From positions 1 to 22,731 of the forward strand of contig CAYMTA010000067.1 in NCBI GenBank assembly GCA_964393275.1: DNA of 22,731 nt, in the 5' to 3' direction. This DNA is from SLRI01 sp964393275 (GTDB lineage Bacteria; Pseudomonadota; Alphaproteobacteria; Geminicoccales; Geminicoccaceae). The position numbers and the translations under genes are program-made. Shown here one piece after another: positions 1 to 7,763 of this stretch (position 1 is its first letter; every line of letters starts with the position of its first letter). Below the pieces are notes generated by a model. That model searched no databases. It was given only the letters and a program-made list of their open reading frames with translations, and was not told the DNA's origin.

Positions 1-1154
1 GCCCCGGCATAGTCGAACGCGACCCGGGCGAGCGGGCAATCGACCTCCTGCTCCTCGCGCCGCCAGCCGGTGCCGCGATGCACGACGAGGCTCGGGCAGT
101 GCAGGAGGAGGATCGGCTGCGGCCTGGTCTCCAGCCGCTCGCGCTTCTTCAAGGGCTCGGGCAAAGGCAGCCGCTCGCCGCTCGGGATCAGGCGCTGGCG
201 GACGATGGTGGCCGCCGCCGCCGGTATCGCCGGCGCGTTGACCAGATGGCCCGCGAGCGACGCCTCGATGCCGGTCTCGACCCTGCCGACCTCGGCCGCG
301 GCGAGATCGATGTACCAGGGCTCGCCCAGCGCCATGACCACGAGATCGTCGTGCCGGTCGTCGACCTCGCACACCAGATGCTGCTGGCCTTCGCTGTCGA
401 ACCGCCAGAAGAACCCGCCGCGCCTGGACTCGGGGACGAACTTGAGCGGCGGGCTCGCGGCGTTGCGCCAATGGCAGCGGCCGGTCTCCAGCACGCGGAT
501 CAGCGTCTCGCCATCCGCCCGGCTGCCGAGGCGCCGGCTCTGGCCGTTGCCGCCACCGAGCAGGCGGCCGATCACCTGATCCTCGAGGCCGACATAGCTC
601 GGGGCCGGATCGGCGAGCAGATTGGCGATGGCGACCGGGTTCTCGCGGCCATAGGCGTTGGTGCGCAGCCGCTTCGCGCGGGCGGTGTTGATCAGGACCG
701 GCTGGGCGAGGCTGCCGTCCCGCCAGGAACGCTGGGCCGGCTCCAGGAGATAGAGCACGACCTCCGCCGCGTCGGCATGGCCGTTGCGTGTAGCGGCGTT
801 GACGGCGGCGATCCAGCTTTCGAGCTCGGCATCGACGACGACCGAGCCGTCCTCGGGATCGAGCGTGGTCGACTGGTCGAGCAGGCCGAGCAGGGTGGCC
901 GCGGCATGCTCGCATTCGGGATAGAAGCAGGAGCAGGTGCTCGACAGCCGGACGCGGCCGCCACGTCCGTTGGCGATCTTGATCCGCGTGAGATAAGGGG
1001 TCCGACGTCCCCCCCTGATCTGGCCGGTGATCGACTTGCCGTCCCGCTCGACGTTGACGTCGACCACGGCCCCGTCGCCGACGAGATTTTCGGCCTTGAG
1101 CCAGATCGGCTCCGAGAACAGTCGTTCGAGGTCGGTACGGTTGAAGGCAAGCAT
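1..1154 (-). CDS. SWIM zinc-finger, SNF2-helicase-type protein (partial, C-terminus outside the window)
   Basis: The first 384 codons are visible; the frame stays open to the window edge, so the helicase core itself is not seen. A SWIM-type zinc-binding motif lies at residues 74-83 (Cys74-x-Cys76-x4-Cys81-x-His83). Proteins of this architecture usually continue into an SNF2-type ATPase/helicase that acts on DNA or nucleoprotein. Residues 1-70 match the usual lead-in to the SWIM motif, and the following 300 residues are the poorly conserved linker region of such proteins. The ATG at 1154 is chosen because an in-frame stop lies about 33 bases upstream with no other start between; no strong ribosome site is visible. 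The SWIM call is firm. The SNF2 call is inference from family architecture and could be wrong if the protein ends as a stand-alone SWIM protein. Confidence 0.72.
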   Translation of the reverse strand, partial: MLAFNRTDLERLFSEPIWLKAENLVGDGAVVDVNVERDGKSITGQIRGGRRTPYLTRIKIANGRGGRVRLSSTCSCFYPECEHAAATLLGLLDQSTTLDPEDGSVVVDAELESWIAAVNAATRNGHADAAEVVLYLLEPAQRSWRDGSLAQPVLINTARAKRLRTNAYGRENPVAIANLLADPAPSYVGLEDQVIGRLLGGGNGQSRRLGSRADGETLIRVLETGRCHWRNAASPPLKFVPESRRGGFFWRFDSEGQQHLVCEVDDRHDDLVVMALGEPWYIDLAAAEVGRVETGIEASLAGHLVNAPAIPAAAATIVRQRLIPSGERLPLPEPLKKRERLETRPQPILLLHCPSLVVHRGTGWRREEQEVDCPLARVAFDYAG

Positions 1155-1601
1155 CGATTTGCGGTTGCTCTTGCATCTTATTGTTTATCGCTGCCGGGCG
1201 AACGGCGCACTGATCGGTGTTGATGGCAGAGTTTGGGCCGACCGCCAAGCGCAAATGTGAAAGAAAGCGCACGATGACGCCACGAATTTCACCGAATCCG
1301 CAAGGAATCCGTTTGCGAAAGCGAAAGCCCCGGCCAGCCAGCGGAAATCTCGCCGTGCTCGACCACCAGGAAATATCGGCAAGCATGGCGCCGAGCGGGA
1401 ACTCGCACGAGACCAATCATCGTGCAGTGCTTTCAGCATGCGAGCCGGGGCTTCATTCAAGATGGGCCACGGATGAGTTGCCCAGGACAGCGCGCCACTG
1501 GCGGCCAAGGCCTCGTGTCACGGCCTCGTGCTGCTTTCGCAGCAAAAGGCGGGCGCTCTGCGGCAGGATGCTGGCCGGCGCGCCCGGGATGCTCGGCTCG
1601 T
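1155..1601. other. 447-bp gene-free stretch
   Basis: Nothing convincing is coded here. Open frames exist on both strands, but their translations are rich in Arg, Ser and Pro with no recognisable domain and no good ribosome site. The part next to 1154 should hold the promoter of the SWIM gene; AT-rich bases around 1175-1190 could be a -10 region, but no clear -35 is visible. A short stem with a GAAA tetraloop on the minus strand lies at 1529-1544 (TGCTGC / GCAGCA). It has no T-run after it, so it is not a standard terminator for the operon ending at 1602. A 9-bp direct repeat GGCCTCGTG occurs near 1509 and 1522. Confidence 0.5.
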
Positions 1602-1934
1602 CTACGGCGCACCCGACTGCTGCATCGCCAGATAGAGTCGAACGGCATCGAGATCGACGAAGAGCCCGGCGAAGAGGCTCACCGCATAGAGCGTGGCGGC
1701 GATGTCCCAGCGCGTGAGATGCGGGGCGAACGGCTCCTCCCGGGCGAGCAGCGCCACGGTCGCGACGATTCCGGCGCCGAGCCCGGTGAACGATCCAAGG
1801 GTCGCCGCGAAGAGGAGCTGCGGCACCGAGAGCGCCAGGGCGAGGCCACAGCCGAGGATCCAGGCGAGGCGATGGAGAGCCCGTTGATTGACCGTCGCCA
1901 AGGACACGTCATCGTGATGTCGAGCACCCAGCAT
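1602..1934 (-). CDS. Small hydrophobic membrane protein, 110 residues, unknown function
   Basis: I do not recognise the family. After a charged 25-residue N-terminus the protein has a long hydrophobic stretch at about residues 29-67, probably two helices, and another at about 81-98, followed by a short polar tail. It is therefore an inner-membrane protein with roughly three helices. The ATG at 1934 is preceded by a strong ribosome site (GGGGAAGGG, about five bases before the start). The frame is open further upstream, but the added residues are Arg/Ser-rich and antisense-like, so the longer version is rejected. It lies 67 bp downstream of the deaminase gene on the same strand and may be the last gene of that operon, though a separate promoter cannot be excluded. 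Confidence 0.7.
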   Translation of the reverse strand: MLGARHHDDVSLATVNQRALHRLAWILGCGLALALSVPQLLFAATLGSFTGLGAGIVATVALLAREEPFAPHLTRWDIAATLYAVSLFAGLFVDLDAVRLYLAMQQSGAP

Positions 1935-2001
1935 GCAACCCTTCCCCAGAGCACGCCGCAAGGTTGCCACAAGGTCGTTAAGAATCGGTTGACGGAAGGC
2001 C

Positions 2002-3294
2002 TCAGGCCGGCTTGCGCGCCCCGCGGCGCGGCGAGACGCTGGCCGGCCGATCGGCGAGGCGGAGCCGGGCGACCGGCGCCGGTGTCTCGGCGACGATCCG
2101 GCCGCGGCGCACGACAAAAAGGCGCGTCGCCTTCAGGCGGATCGCCTCGATCGGGTCCTCGGCGTCGAGCAGGACGAGGTCGGCGTGGCAGCCGGGCTCG
2201 AGCCCGTAGCCGTCGAGCCCGAGGATCCTGGCCGGAACGGTCGTCACCGCGGCGAACGCGGCTTGCATCGCGTCCCGGCTGGTGAGCTGGGCGGCATGCA
2301 CCGCCATGTGCGCGACCTCGAGCATGTCACCGGAGCCGAGCGAGTACCAGGGGTCCATGACGCAATCGTGGCCGAAGGCGACGGGCACGCCGGCCGCCTG
2401 CAGCTCGGCGATGCGGGTCAGGCCGCGGCGCTTCGGGTAGGTGTCGTGGCGACCCTGGATGACCATGTTGATCAGCGGGTTGGCGATGGCCGCCACGCCG
2501 GCCTCGGCGATCAGGGGCAGCAGCTTGGAGACGTAGTAGTTGTCCATGCTGTGCATCGAGGTCAGGTGCGAGCCGGTGACCCGGCCGCCGAGGCCGAGCC
2601 GTTCCGTCTCGGCGGCCAGCGTCTCGATGTGGCGCGACTGGGGATCGTCCGTCTCGTCGCAATGCAGGTCGACGAGGAGGCCCCGTTCGGCCGCGATCTC
2701 GCAAAGGTCGACGACCGAGCGGCGGCCGTCCTCCATGGTGCGCTCGAAATGGGGGATGCCGCCGACCACCTCGACGCCGAGATCGAGCGCCCTGATGAGA
2801 TTGGCTCGCGCGGTCGGGTCGCGATAGAGGCCGTCCTGCGGGAAGGCCACGAGCTGCAGGTCGAGATAGCTGGCGACCCGCGACTTGACCTCGAGCAGGG
2901 CCTCGACCCCGAGCAGCCGGTCGTCGCAGACGTCGACATGGCTCCTGATGGCGCCGATGCCGCGCGCCACGGCCAGGTCGCAATAGGCGAGCGCCCGCTC
3001 GATCACGGCCTCGTGGGTCAGGAGCGGCTTCAGCTCGCCCCAGAGGGCGATGCCCTCGAGCAGCGTGCCGGACTGGTTCAGGCGTGGCAGGCCGAGCGAG
3101 AGCGTCGCGTCCATGTGGAAGTGGCAGTCGACGAAGGGCGGGCTGACGAGCCGGCCCGCCGCGTCGATCTCCTGCCGCGTCGCCGCCGGTATCGATGGCC
3201 CGACCGCCTGGATGAGGCCATCGGCGATGACGATGTCGCAGCCGATCCGGCCATCCGGCAGCGTCGCGTCGCGAATGATGAGGTCGGCCTCCAA
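2002..3294 (-). CDS. Cytosine deaminase family amidohydrolase (CodA-like, candidate 5-methylcytosine deaminase)
   Basis: This 430-residue protein aligns along its length with E. coli CodA, which deaminates cytosine to uracil in the cytoplasm. Metal and catalytic residues are all present with an offset of three: His58 and His60 in the HxH motif, Gln153 in FPQDG, His211 and Glu214 in HCDE, His243, and Asp310 in FGHD. The residue after Asp310 is Cys311, where CodA has Asp-314. From memory of published work on CodA homologues, loss of that Asp marks enzymes that accept 5-methylcytosine. The start is TTG at 3294, with AAGGAT seven bases upstream, 11 bp after the permease stop. Position in an importer operon implies it acts on the imported compound or its base. 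Isoguanine or another aminopyrimidine remain possible substrates. Confidence 0.92.
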   Translation of the reverse strand: MEADLIIRDATLPDGRIGCDIVIADGLIQAVGPSIPAATRQEIDAAGRLVSPPFVDCHFHMDATLSLGLPRLNQSGTLLEGIALWGELKPLLTHEAVIERALAYCDLAVARGIGAIRSHVDVCDDRLLGVEALLEVKSRVASYLDLQLVAFPQDGLYRDPTARANLIRALDLGVEVVGGIPHFERTMEDGRRSVVDLCEIAAERGLLVDLHCDETDDPQSRHIETLAAETERLGLGGRVTGSHLTSMHSMDNYYVSKLLPLIAEAGVAAIANPLINMVIQGRHDTYPKRRGLTRIAELQAAGVPVAFGHDCVMDPWYSLGSGDMLEVAHMAVHAAQLTSRDAMQAAFAAVTTVPARILGLDGYGLEPGCHADLVLLDAEDPIEAIRLKATRLFVVRRGRIVAETPAPVARLRLADRPASVSPRRGARKPA

Positions 3295-3305
3295 GGCACT
3301 TATCC

Positions 3306-4247
3306 TTACCTTTGGCCCTTGATGTAGGGGCGCATGAGGGCCTGCGGATAGGCGGCTCGACGGGCCATGAGCACCAGCGCCAATATGCTCATCACGTAGG
3401 GAAGCATCAAGAAGAGCTGGTAGGGCACGGCGCCGCCCAGCATCTGCTGCAGCCGCACCTGGAAGGCGTCGAAGGCGCCGAAGAGGAGGGCGCCGAGCAG
3501 GGCCTTCCAGGGCACCCAGGAGGCGAACACCACGAGCGCTATGCAGATCCAGCCCCGGCCGTTGACCATCTCGAAGAAGAAGGCGTTGAAGGCCGAGAGG
3601 GTCAGGAAGGCCCCGCCGACCGCCATGAGCGCGCTGCCGGCCATGACGGCGCCGATCCGAAGGGCATAGACGTCGAGGCCCTGGGCCTCGGCCGCCGCCG
3701 GGTTCTCGCCGCAGGTGCGGAGCGCCAGGCCCAGGGGCGTGCGGTAGAGGACCCAGGAAAGCAGCGGCACCAGCGCCAGGGCGAGCCAGGTGAGGGCCGT
3801 CTGCTGGGCCGCGACCGGCCCGATGACGGGCACGCCCAGGAGCCAGTCCGGTGCCGAGGGCTGGAACGGCTCGATGCGTGGCGGGGTGGCCATGTCGGGC
3901 AGCAGCACCCGGTAGGTGAAATAGGCGAGGCTCGAGGCCAGAAGCGTGATGCCGATGCCGGTCACGTGCTGCGAGAGGCCGAGCGGCACGGTCAAGAGCC
4001 CGTGCAGGAGGCCGAAGGCGGCGCCGATCGCGGCCGCCATCAGGATGCCGGTCCAGAGGTCGACGCCCAGATAGACGAAGAGCCAGCCGGACATGGCGCC
4101 GATGGTCATGATGCCTTCGATGCCGAGATTGAGCACGCCGGCGCGCTCGCAGATCAGCTCGCCCAGCGTGCCGAGGATCAGGGGTGTCGCGATGCGCAGC
4201 GTGGCCGCCCAGAAGCTCGCCTGGAGCAGGATGTCGAGGGCGTCCAT
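3306..4247 (-). CDS. ABC transporter permease, second subunit of a BMP-type nucleoside importer
   Basis: The 313-residue integral membrane protein belongs to the BPD_transp_2 family (branched-chain amino acid, ribose and nucleoside permeases) and most resembles the shorter permease of BMP-type nucleoside importers such as NupQ/YufQ. The N-terminal stretch with Leu-Gly-Glu-Leu, Glu-Arg-Ala-Gly, Asn-Leu-Gly-Ile-Glu-Gly is the typical family signature at residues 27-45, and about eight or nine hydrophobic segments follow. The Glu-Asn-Pro cytoplasmic loop that contacts the ATPase is seen near residue 181. Its ATG directly abuts the TGA of the DMT gene (TGA then ATG with no gap), which predicts translational coupling. 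It should form the membrane channel with the permease at 5171-6217. Substrate is not deducible from the permease alone. Confidence 0.93.
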   Translation of the reverse strand: MDALDILLQASFWAATLRIATPLILGTLGELICERAGVLNLGIEGIMTIGAMSGWLFVYLGVDLWTGILMAAAIGAAFGLLHGLLTVPLGLSQHVTGIGITLLASSLAYFTYRVLLPDMATPPRIEPFQPSAPDWLLGVPVIGPVAAQQTALTWLALALVPLLSWVLYRTPLGLALRTCGENPAAAEAQGLDVYALRIGAVMAGSALMAVGGAFLTLSAFNAFFFEMVNGRGWICIALVVFASWVPWKALLGALLFGAFDAFQVRLQQMLGGAVPYQLFLMLPYVMSILALVLMARRAAYPQALMRPYIKGQR

Positions 4248-5174
4248 TCAGCCCGGCCCCGCCAGCCGTGCCCGCCGCGCCAGCTGCCGCTCGCGGGTGA
4301 AGATGAAGATGCCCGAGAGGCTGATGACGAGAGCGCCGATCAGCATCGACGAGGTCGGCCGGTCACCGAACACGCTCCACGAGAGGAGGACGATCAGCGG
4401 AATCGAGGAGTAGCGGAAGGGGGCGAGGAACGACGTCTCGCCCAGCCGATAGGCGCCGACGATCGCCGTGTAGGCGGCGGCGATCATCATCGCCCCGAGG
4501 GCGATCTGGGCGGTGTCCAGGACGCTCGGCCAGACCCACGGCTCGACCAGCCCGGTCCACCCGAGCGGCAGGCTGAGGCAGCCGGCAACGGACACGGCGA
4601 TCGCCGTGGCGAGCGCCACCGTGGTCGAATCGTGCTCGGGCGGGACATAGCGGGTGATGACGTCGCGCACGGCGACCAGGGTCGCGGCGAGGAGCGGCAG
4701 GAGCGCTTCGACGCCCAGCGCCCGGTTGGTCGGCCCGGCGACCAGCAGCACGCCGAGAAAGCCGGCGAGCACGGCGCTCCAGCGCCGGGCGCCGACCTTC
4801 TCGCCGAGGAAGAGCGTCGCCATGACCGTCATGATGATCGGGGCGGCGAACAGCAGCACGGTGGCATCGGCGAGCGGCATGATGCGCAGGCTCACGAAGA
4901 ACGACAGCGACAGGCCGATCTCGATGACCGCCCGCGCCAGCGAGATGCGGCTGAAGGCGTGCGCCGGAACGAAGCGCCGGCGGCGGATCACGAGGGCCGC
5001 GAGCAGCAGCAGGCAGATCAGGACGCCGCGCAGCCCCATGACCTGCCCGACCGGCACGGTCTCGAAGAGATGCTTCATGATCGTGTCGCTGAACGCGAAG
5101 AGTGCGGTCACCAGGCACACGAGGCCGGCGGCACGCAGATTGTCGCTGGTGGAGACGGCGCGGACCCGGCTCAT
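4248..5174 (-). CDS. DMT-superfamily (EamA) transporter inserted in the importer operon
   Basis: The 308-residue protein has about ten hydrophobic segments in two halves, the pattern of two EamA domains (about residues 13-147 and 158-292). A typical end-of-first-half Phe-Leu-Gly-Glu-Lys motif lies near residues 121-125, and its counterpart (Phe-Gly-Asp-Arg) in the second half. Members are secondary carriers of metabolites, often exporters, in the inner membrane. It overlaps the permease upstream by four bases (ATGA, 5171-5174) and abuts the permease downstream, so it is co-translated with the ABC genes. BMP operons normally have the two permeases next to each other, so its position between them is unusual. 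A plausible but unproven role is export of the deamination product or of excess substrate. Confidence 0.92.
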   Translation of the reverse strand: MSRVRAVSTSDNLRAAGLVCLVTALFAFSDTIMKHLFETVPVGQVMGLRGVLICLLLLAALVIRRRRFVPAHAFSRISLARAVIEIGLSLSFFVSLRIMPLADATVLLFAAPIIMTVMATLFLGEKVGARRWSAVLAGFLGVLLVAGPTNRALGVEALLPLLAATLVAVRDVITRYVPPEHDSTTVALATAIAVSVAGCLSLPLGWTGLVEPWVWPSVLDTAQIALGAMMIAAAYTAIVGAYRLGETSFLAPFRYSSIPLIVLLSWSVFGDRPTSSMLIGALVISLSGIFIFTRERQLARRARLAGPG

Positions 5175-6217
5175 CGGCTGATCCGAAAGCGGGTGACGAG
5201 GCCGGCGAGCAGCATGGTCAGGAGGGCGGTGGCGACGATCAGGTTGGCGATGTAGCTGGAGACGCCGATCGCCCGGCTCATGCTGTCGGCGCCGACGAAG
5301 ACGCCGGCGATGAAGAGCGCGGAAGCGATCACGGCGAGAGGCCCGAGCTGGGCCAGGGTGGCGACCACGATGCCGGCATAGCCATAGCCCGGCGACAGGT
5401 CCTGCGTCAGGTAGCCCTTGAGCCCGGCCACCTCGCCGACCCCGGCGAGTCCGGCCATCGCCCCCGAGAGCAGCGCCACCTTGAGCATGACCCGGCGCTC
5501 GTCGATCCCGGCGAACCGGGCGGCCTCGGGGTTGGCGCCGACCGCGCGCAGCTCGAAGCCGAAGCGAGTCCGCTGGATGATCAGCCAGGTCAGGATGGCG
5601 GCGGCCAGCGCCAGGACGAGCCCGAAATGCAGGCGGGTCCGCGCCACCAGCTTCGGCAGGGTGGCCGCGTCCAGCATGGGCGCGCTCTGCGGCCAGCCGA
5701 GGCTCATCGGGTCCTGCAGCGGCCCCTCGAGCATCATGCCGACGAGAAGCAGGACGATGAAGTTGGAGAGCAGCGTCGTCACCACCTCGTCGACGCCGAA
5801 GCGCACCCGAAGCCAGGCGGGGCCGAGCATCCAGAGGGCACCCGCCAGCGCCCCCGAGGCGATCACCAGGGGCAGGAGGAGGAAGCCCGGCACCGGCACC
5901 GCACCCGTGCCGACCGCGACCGCGGCCAACGCACCCAGATAGAGCTGGCCCTCGGCGCCGATGTTCCAGAGCCGGGCGCGAAACGCGATCGCGGCGGCGA
6001 GGCCGGTCAGGATCAGGGGTGCCGCACGGGTCAGGGTCTCCGTCGCCGCGAACCGCGTGCCGAGGCTGCCGGCGAGCATGAGCCGGTAGGCGGTCGGCAC
6101 GTCGGCACCTGCCAAGGCGAGCGGCAGGGCGCAGATGAGGAGGGCCAGCAGGGCGGCTCCCAGCGGGGCGGCGATGCCGAGCCAGGGGCCGGCCCTCGGG
6201 CGCGGCTCAAGCCGCAT
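5171..6217 (-). CDS. ABC transporter permease, first subunit of a BMP-type nucleoside importer
   Basis: This 348-residue permease belongs to the BPD_transp_2 family and resembles NupP/YufP, the longer permease of BMP nucleoside importers. After a short Pro/Arg-rich cytoplasmic start comes a first helix at about residues 13-37. The family motif Phe-Arg-Ala-Arg-Leu-Trp-Asn-Ile-Gly-Ala-Glu-Gly-Gln lies near residues 79-91, and the cytoplasmic coupling loop with Gly-Ala-Asn-Pro-Glu-Ala-Ala lies near 228-234. The ATG at 6217 sits inside the end of the ATPase gene, an 11-base overlap, and its own stop overlaps the DMT start. It pairs with the permease at 3306-4247 to form the transmembrane pore fed by the BMP binding protein. 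Confidence 0.94.
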   Translation of the reverse strand: MRLEPRPRAGPWLGIAAPLGAALLALLICALPLALAGADVPTAYRLMLAGSLGTRFAATETLTRAAPLILTGLAAAIAFRARLWNIGAEGQLYLGALAAVAVGTGAVPVPGFLLLPLVIASGALAGALWMLGPAWLRVRFGVDEVVTTLLSNFIVLLLVGMMLEGPLQDPMSLGWPQSAPMLDAATLPKLVARTRLHFGLVLALAAAILTWLIIQRTRFGFELRAVGANPEAARFAGIDERRVMLKVALLSGAMAGLAGVGEVAGLKGYLTQDLSPGYGYAGIVVATLAQLGPLAVIASALFIAGVFVGADSMSRAIGVSSYIANLIVATALLTMLLAGLVTRFRISR

Positions 6218-7763
6218 CGGCCGCGGCCGGCTCTTGGCCCGCCATCTCGAGGCCCAGCTGGCGAAGGTCCAGGGCGGCCCGCGCCCGGGCCGGGCCCAGC
6301 TGCCCTCGATAGAGCACGGCCACGCGGTCGGCCAGCTGCAGGAGCTCGTCGAGGTCCTCCGAGATCAGGAGGATGGCGGCCCCCCTGGCCCGGGCGTCGA
6401 GCAGATGGCGATGCACCTCGGCGAGCGCCCCGATATCGAGGCCGCGCGTCGGCTGCGACGCGAGGATCAGGCGGGGCCGGGGCTCGAGCACGCGGGCGAG
6501 GATCAGCTTTTGCATGTTGCCGCCGGAGAGCAGCCGCGCCGGCGTCTCGATGCCGCCGCCCCGGATGTCGTAGCGCTCGCGCAGGCCCTGGGCCCTGCGC
6601 CGAAGCCGCGCCAGATCGAGGAGGCCGAAGCGCCGGCAGCCGGGCGCATCGTAGCCCTCGAGCGCCAGATTTTCCCAAAGCGTCATGTCGCCGACCACAC
6701 CCTGGCGATGGCGGTCCTCCGGAATGCGCCCCACACCCCGGGCGATCAGCGCCTTCGGTCCGCCCGTGGGCCAGGCAGCCCCGGCGAGCCTGAGCGTGCC
6801 CCGATCGGGCAGGAGCGTTCCGGCGACGAGCCCGGCGAGGCTGCGCTGGCCGTTGCCCGACACGCCGGCGATCCCGAGGATCTCGCCTTCGTGGACGGCG
6901 AGGCCGACATCGACGAGCGGCTCGACTCCCGGTGCCGCCGCCACGCCGACCCCCAAGAGCTCGAGCGCGGGAGCACCCACCGGCTGCGGCAGCGCCTTCG
7001 GCAGCTCGACCGGTCGATCCACCATGGCGTGGGCGAGACGCGCCTTGTCGGTGCCGGTCGCCTCGACCTCGAGCACCTTCCGCCCATGGCGCAGCACCGC
7101 CACCCGGTGGGCGAGGCTCAAGACCTCCTCGAGCTTGTGGCTGATGAAGATGATGCCGAGCCCACCCCCGGCGAGGCGGCGCAGGGTCGAGAAGAGAAGG
7201 GCGCTCTGCTGCGGTGTCAGGACCGCGGTCGGCTCGTCCAGGATCAGCACCCGGGCGTTCCGATAGAGGGCCTTCAGCAGCTCGACCCGCTGCTGCTCGC
7301 CGACCCCGAGGCTGCCGACCCTGGCGTCCAGCGGCACCGCGAGCCCGGTCTCCTCGATCAGCCGACCCAGCGCCGCCCGGGCATGGCCCAGATCCTGCCG
7401 CCATGCCCAGAGCCGCTCGGTGCCGAGGATGACGTTGTCCAGGACCGAATGGTTCATCGCCAGCGTGAAGTGCTGGTGCACCATGCCGATGCCCGAGGCC
7501 AGGGCCGCCCGCGCCGAGCCGGGCGGCAAGCGGCGAAGGGCACCGTCCGGCCCGGTCACCTCGATCGATCCCTCGTCGGCGACATAGTGGCCGAAGAGGA
7601 TGCTCATCAGCGTCGTCTTGCCGGCGCCGTTCTCGCCGAGCAGCGCCAGGATCTCGCCCGGCGCCAGATCGAGGTCGATCGAATCGTTGGCGACCACGCC
7701 GCCGAAGCGCTTGGTGATGCCCCGCAGGCGAAGGAGCGGTGGTCTCTTCGGGCCCGCCGTCAC
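6207..7763 (-). CDS. ABC transporter ATP-binding protein with two nucleotide-binding domains (BMP importer)
   Basis: The 518-residue protein has two fused ATPase domains, the layout of RbsA, MglA and NupO-type ATPases. Domain 1 (about residues 10-245) has a canonical Walker A at 43-51 (GENGAGKTT) and a Walker B followed by EPTAVLTP. Domain 2 (about 260-500) has a Walker A-like GVSGNGQRS without the normal Lys-Thr, a Leu-Ser-Gly-Gly-Asn signature, and QPTRGLD after the Walker B region, where many relatives have a Glu before the Pro. Such weakened second domains are typical of this subfamily. The start is GTG at 7763, which overlaps the BMP stop by four bases (GTGA). A longer open frame upstream is antisense-like sequence over the BMP gene and is rejected. 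It energises nucleoside or base import with the two permeases. Confidence 0.95.
   Translation of the reverse strand: MTAGPKRPPLLRLRGITKRFGGVVANDSIDLDLAPGEILALLGENGAGKTTLMSILFGHYVADEGSIEVTGPDGALRRLPPGSARAALASGIGMVHQHFTLAMNHSVLDNVILGTERLWAWRQDLGHARAALGRLIEETGLAVPLDARVGSLGVGEQQRVELLKALYRNARVLILDEPTAVLTPQQSALLFSTLRRLAGGGLGIIFISHKLEEVLSLAHRVAVLRHGRKVLEVEATGTDKARLAHAMVDRPVELPKALPQPVGAPALELLGVGVAAAPGVEPLVDVGLAVHEGEILGIAGVSGNGQRSLAGLVAGTLLPDRGTLRLAGAAWPTGGPKALIARGVGRIPEDRHRQGVVGDMTLWENLALEGYDAPGCRRFGLLDLARLRRRAQGLRERYDIRGGGIETPARLLSGGNMQKLILARVLEPRPRLILASQPTRGLDIGALAEVHRHLLDARARGAAILLISEDLDELLQLADRVAVLYRGQLGPARARAALDLRQLGLEMAGQEPAAADAA

Noticed and set aside
78..1223. Long open frame on the plus strand opposite the SWIM protein
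   Set aside because: It is the antisense reading of a gene with a clear SWIM motif; its translation is rich in Arg, Asp and Gly without a domain.
1185..1508. 107-codon minus-strand frame in the gap after the SWIM gene
   Set aside because: No ribosome site and no recognisable family; the composition resembles translated non-coding DNA.
1529..1544. GAAA-tetraloop hairpin as terminator of the importer operon
   Set aside because: The stem is only six pairs and no T-run follows it on the minus strand.
3312..6793. Long plus-strand frames opposite the permease and DMT genes
   Set aside because: Low-complexity Glu/Arg/His-rich antisense translations; the minus-strand products match known families throughout.
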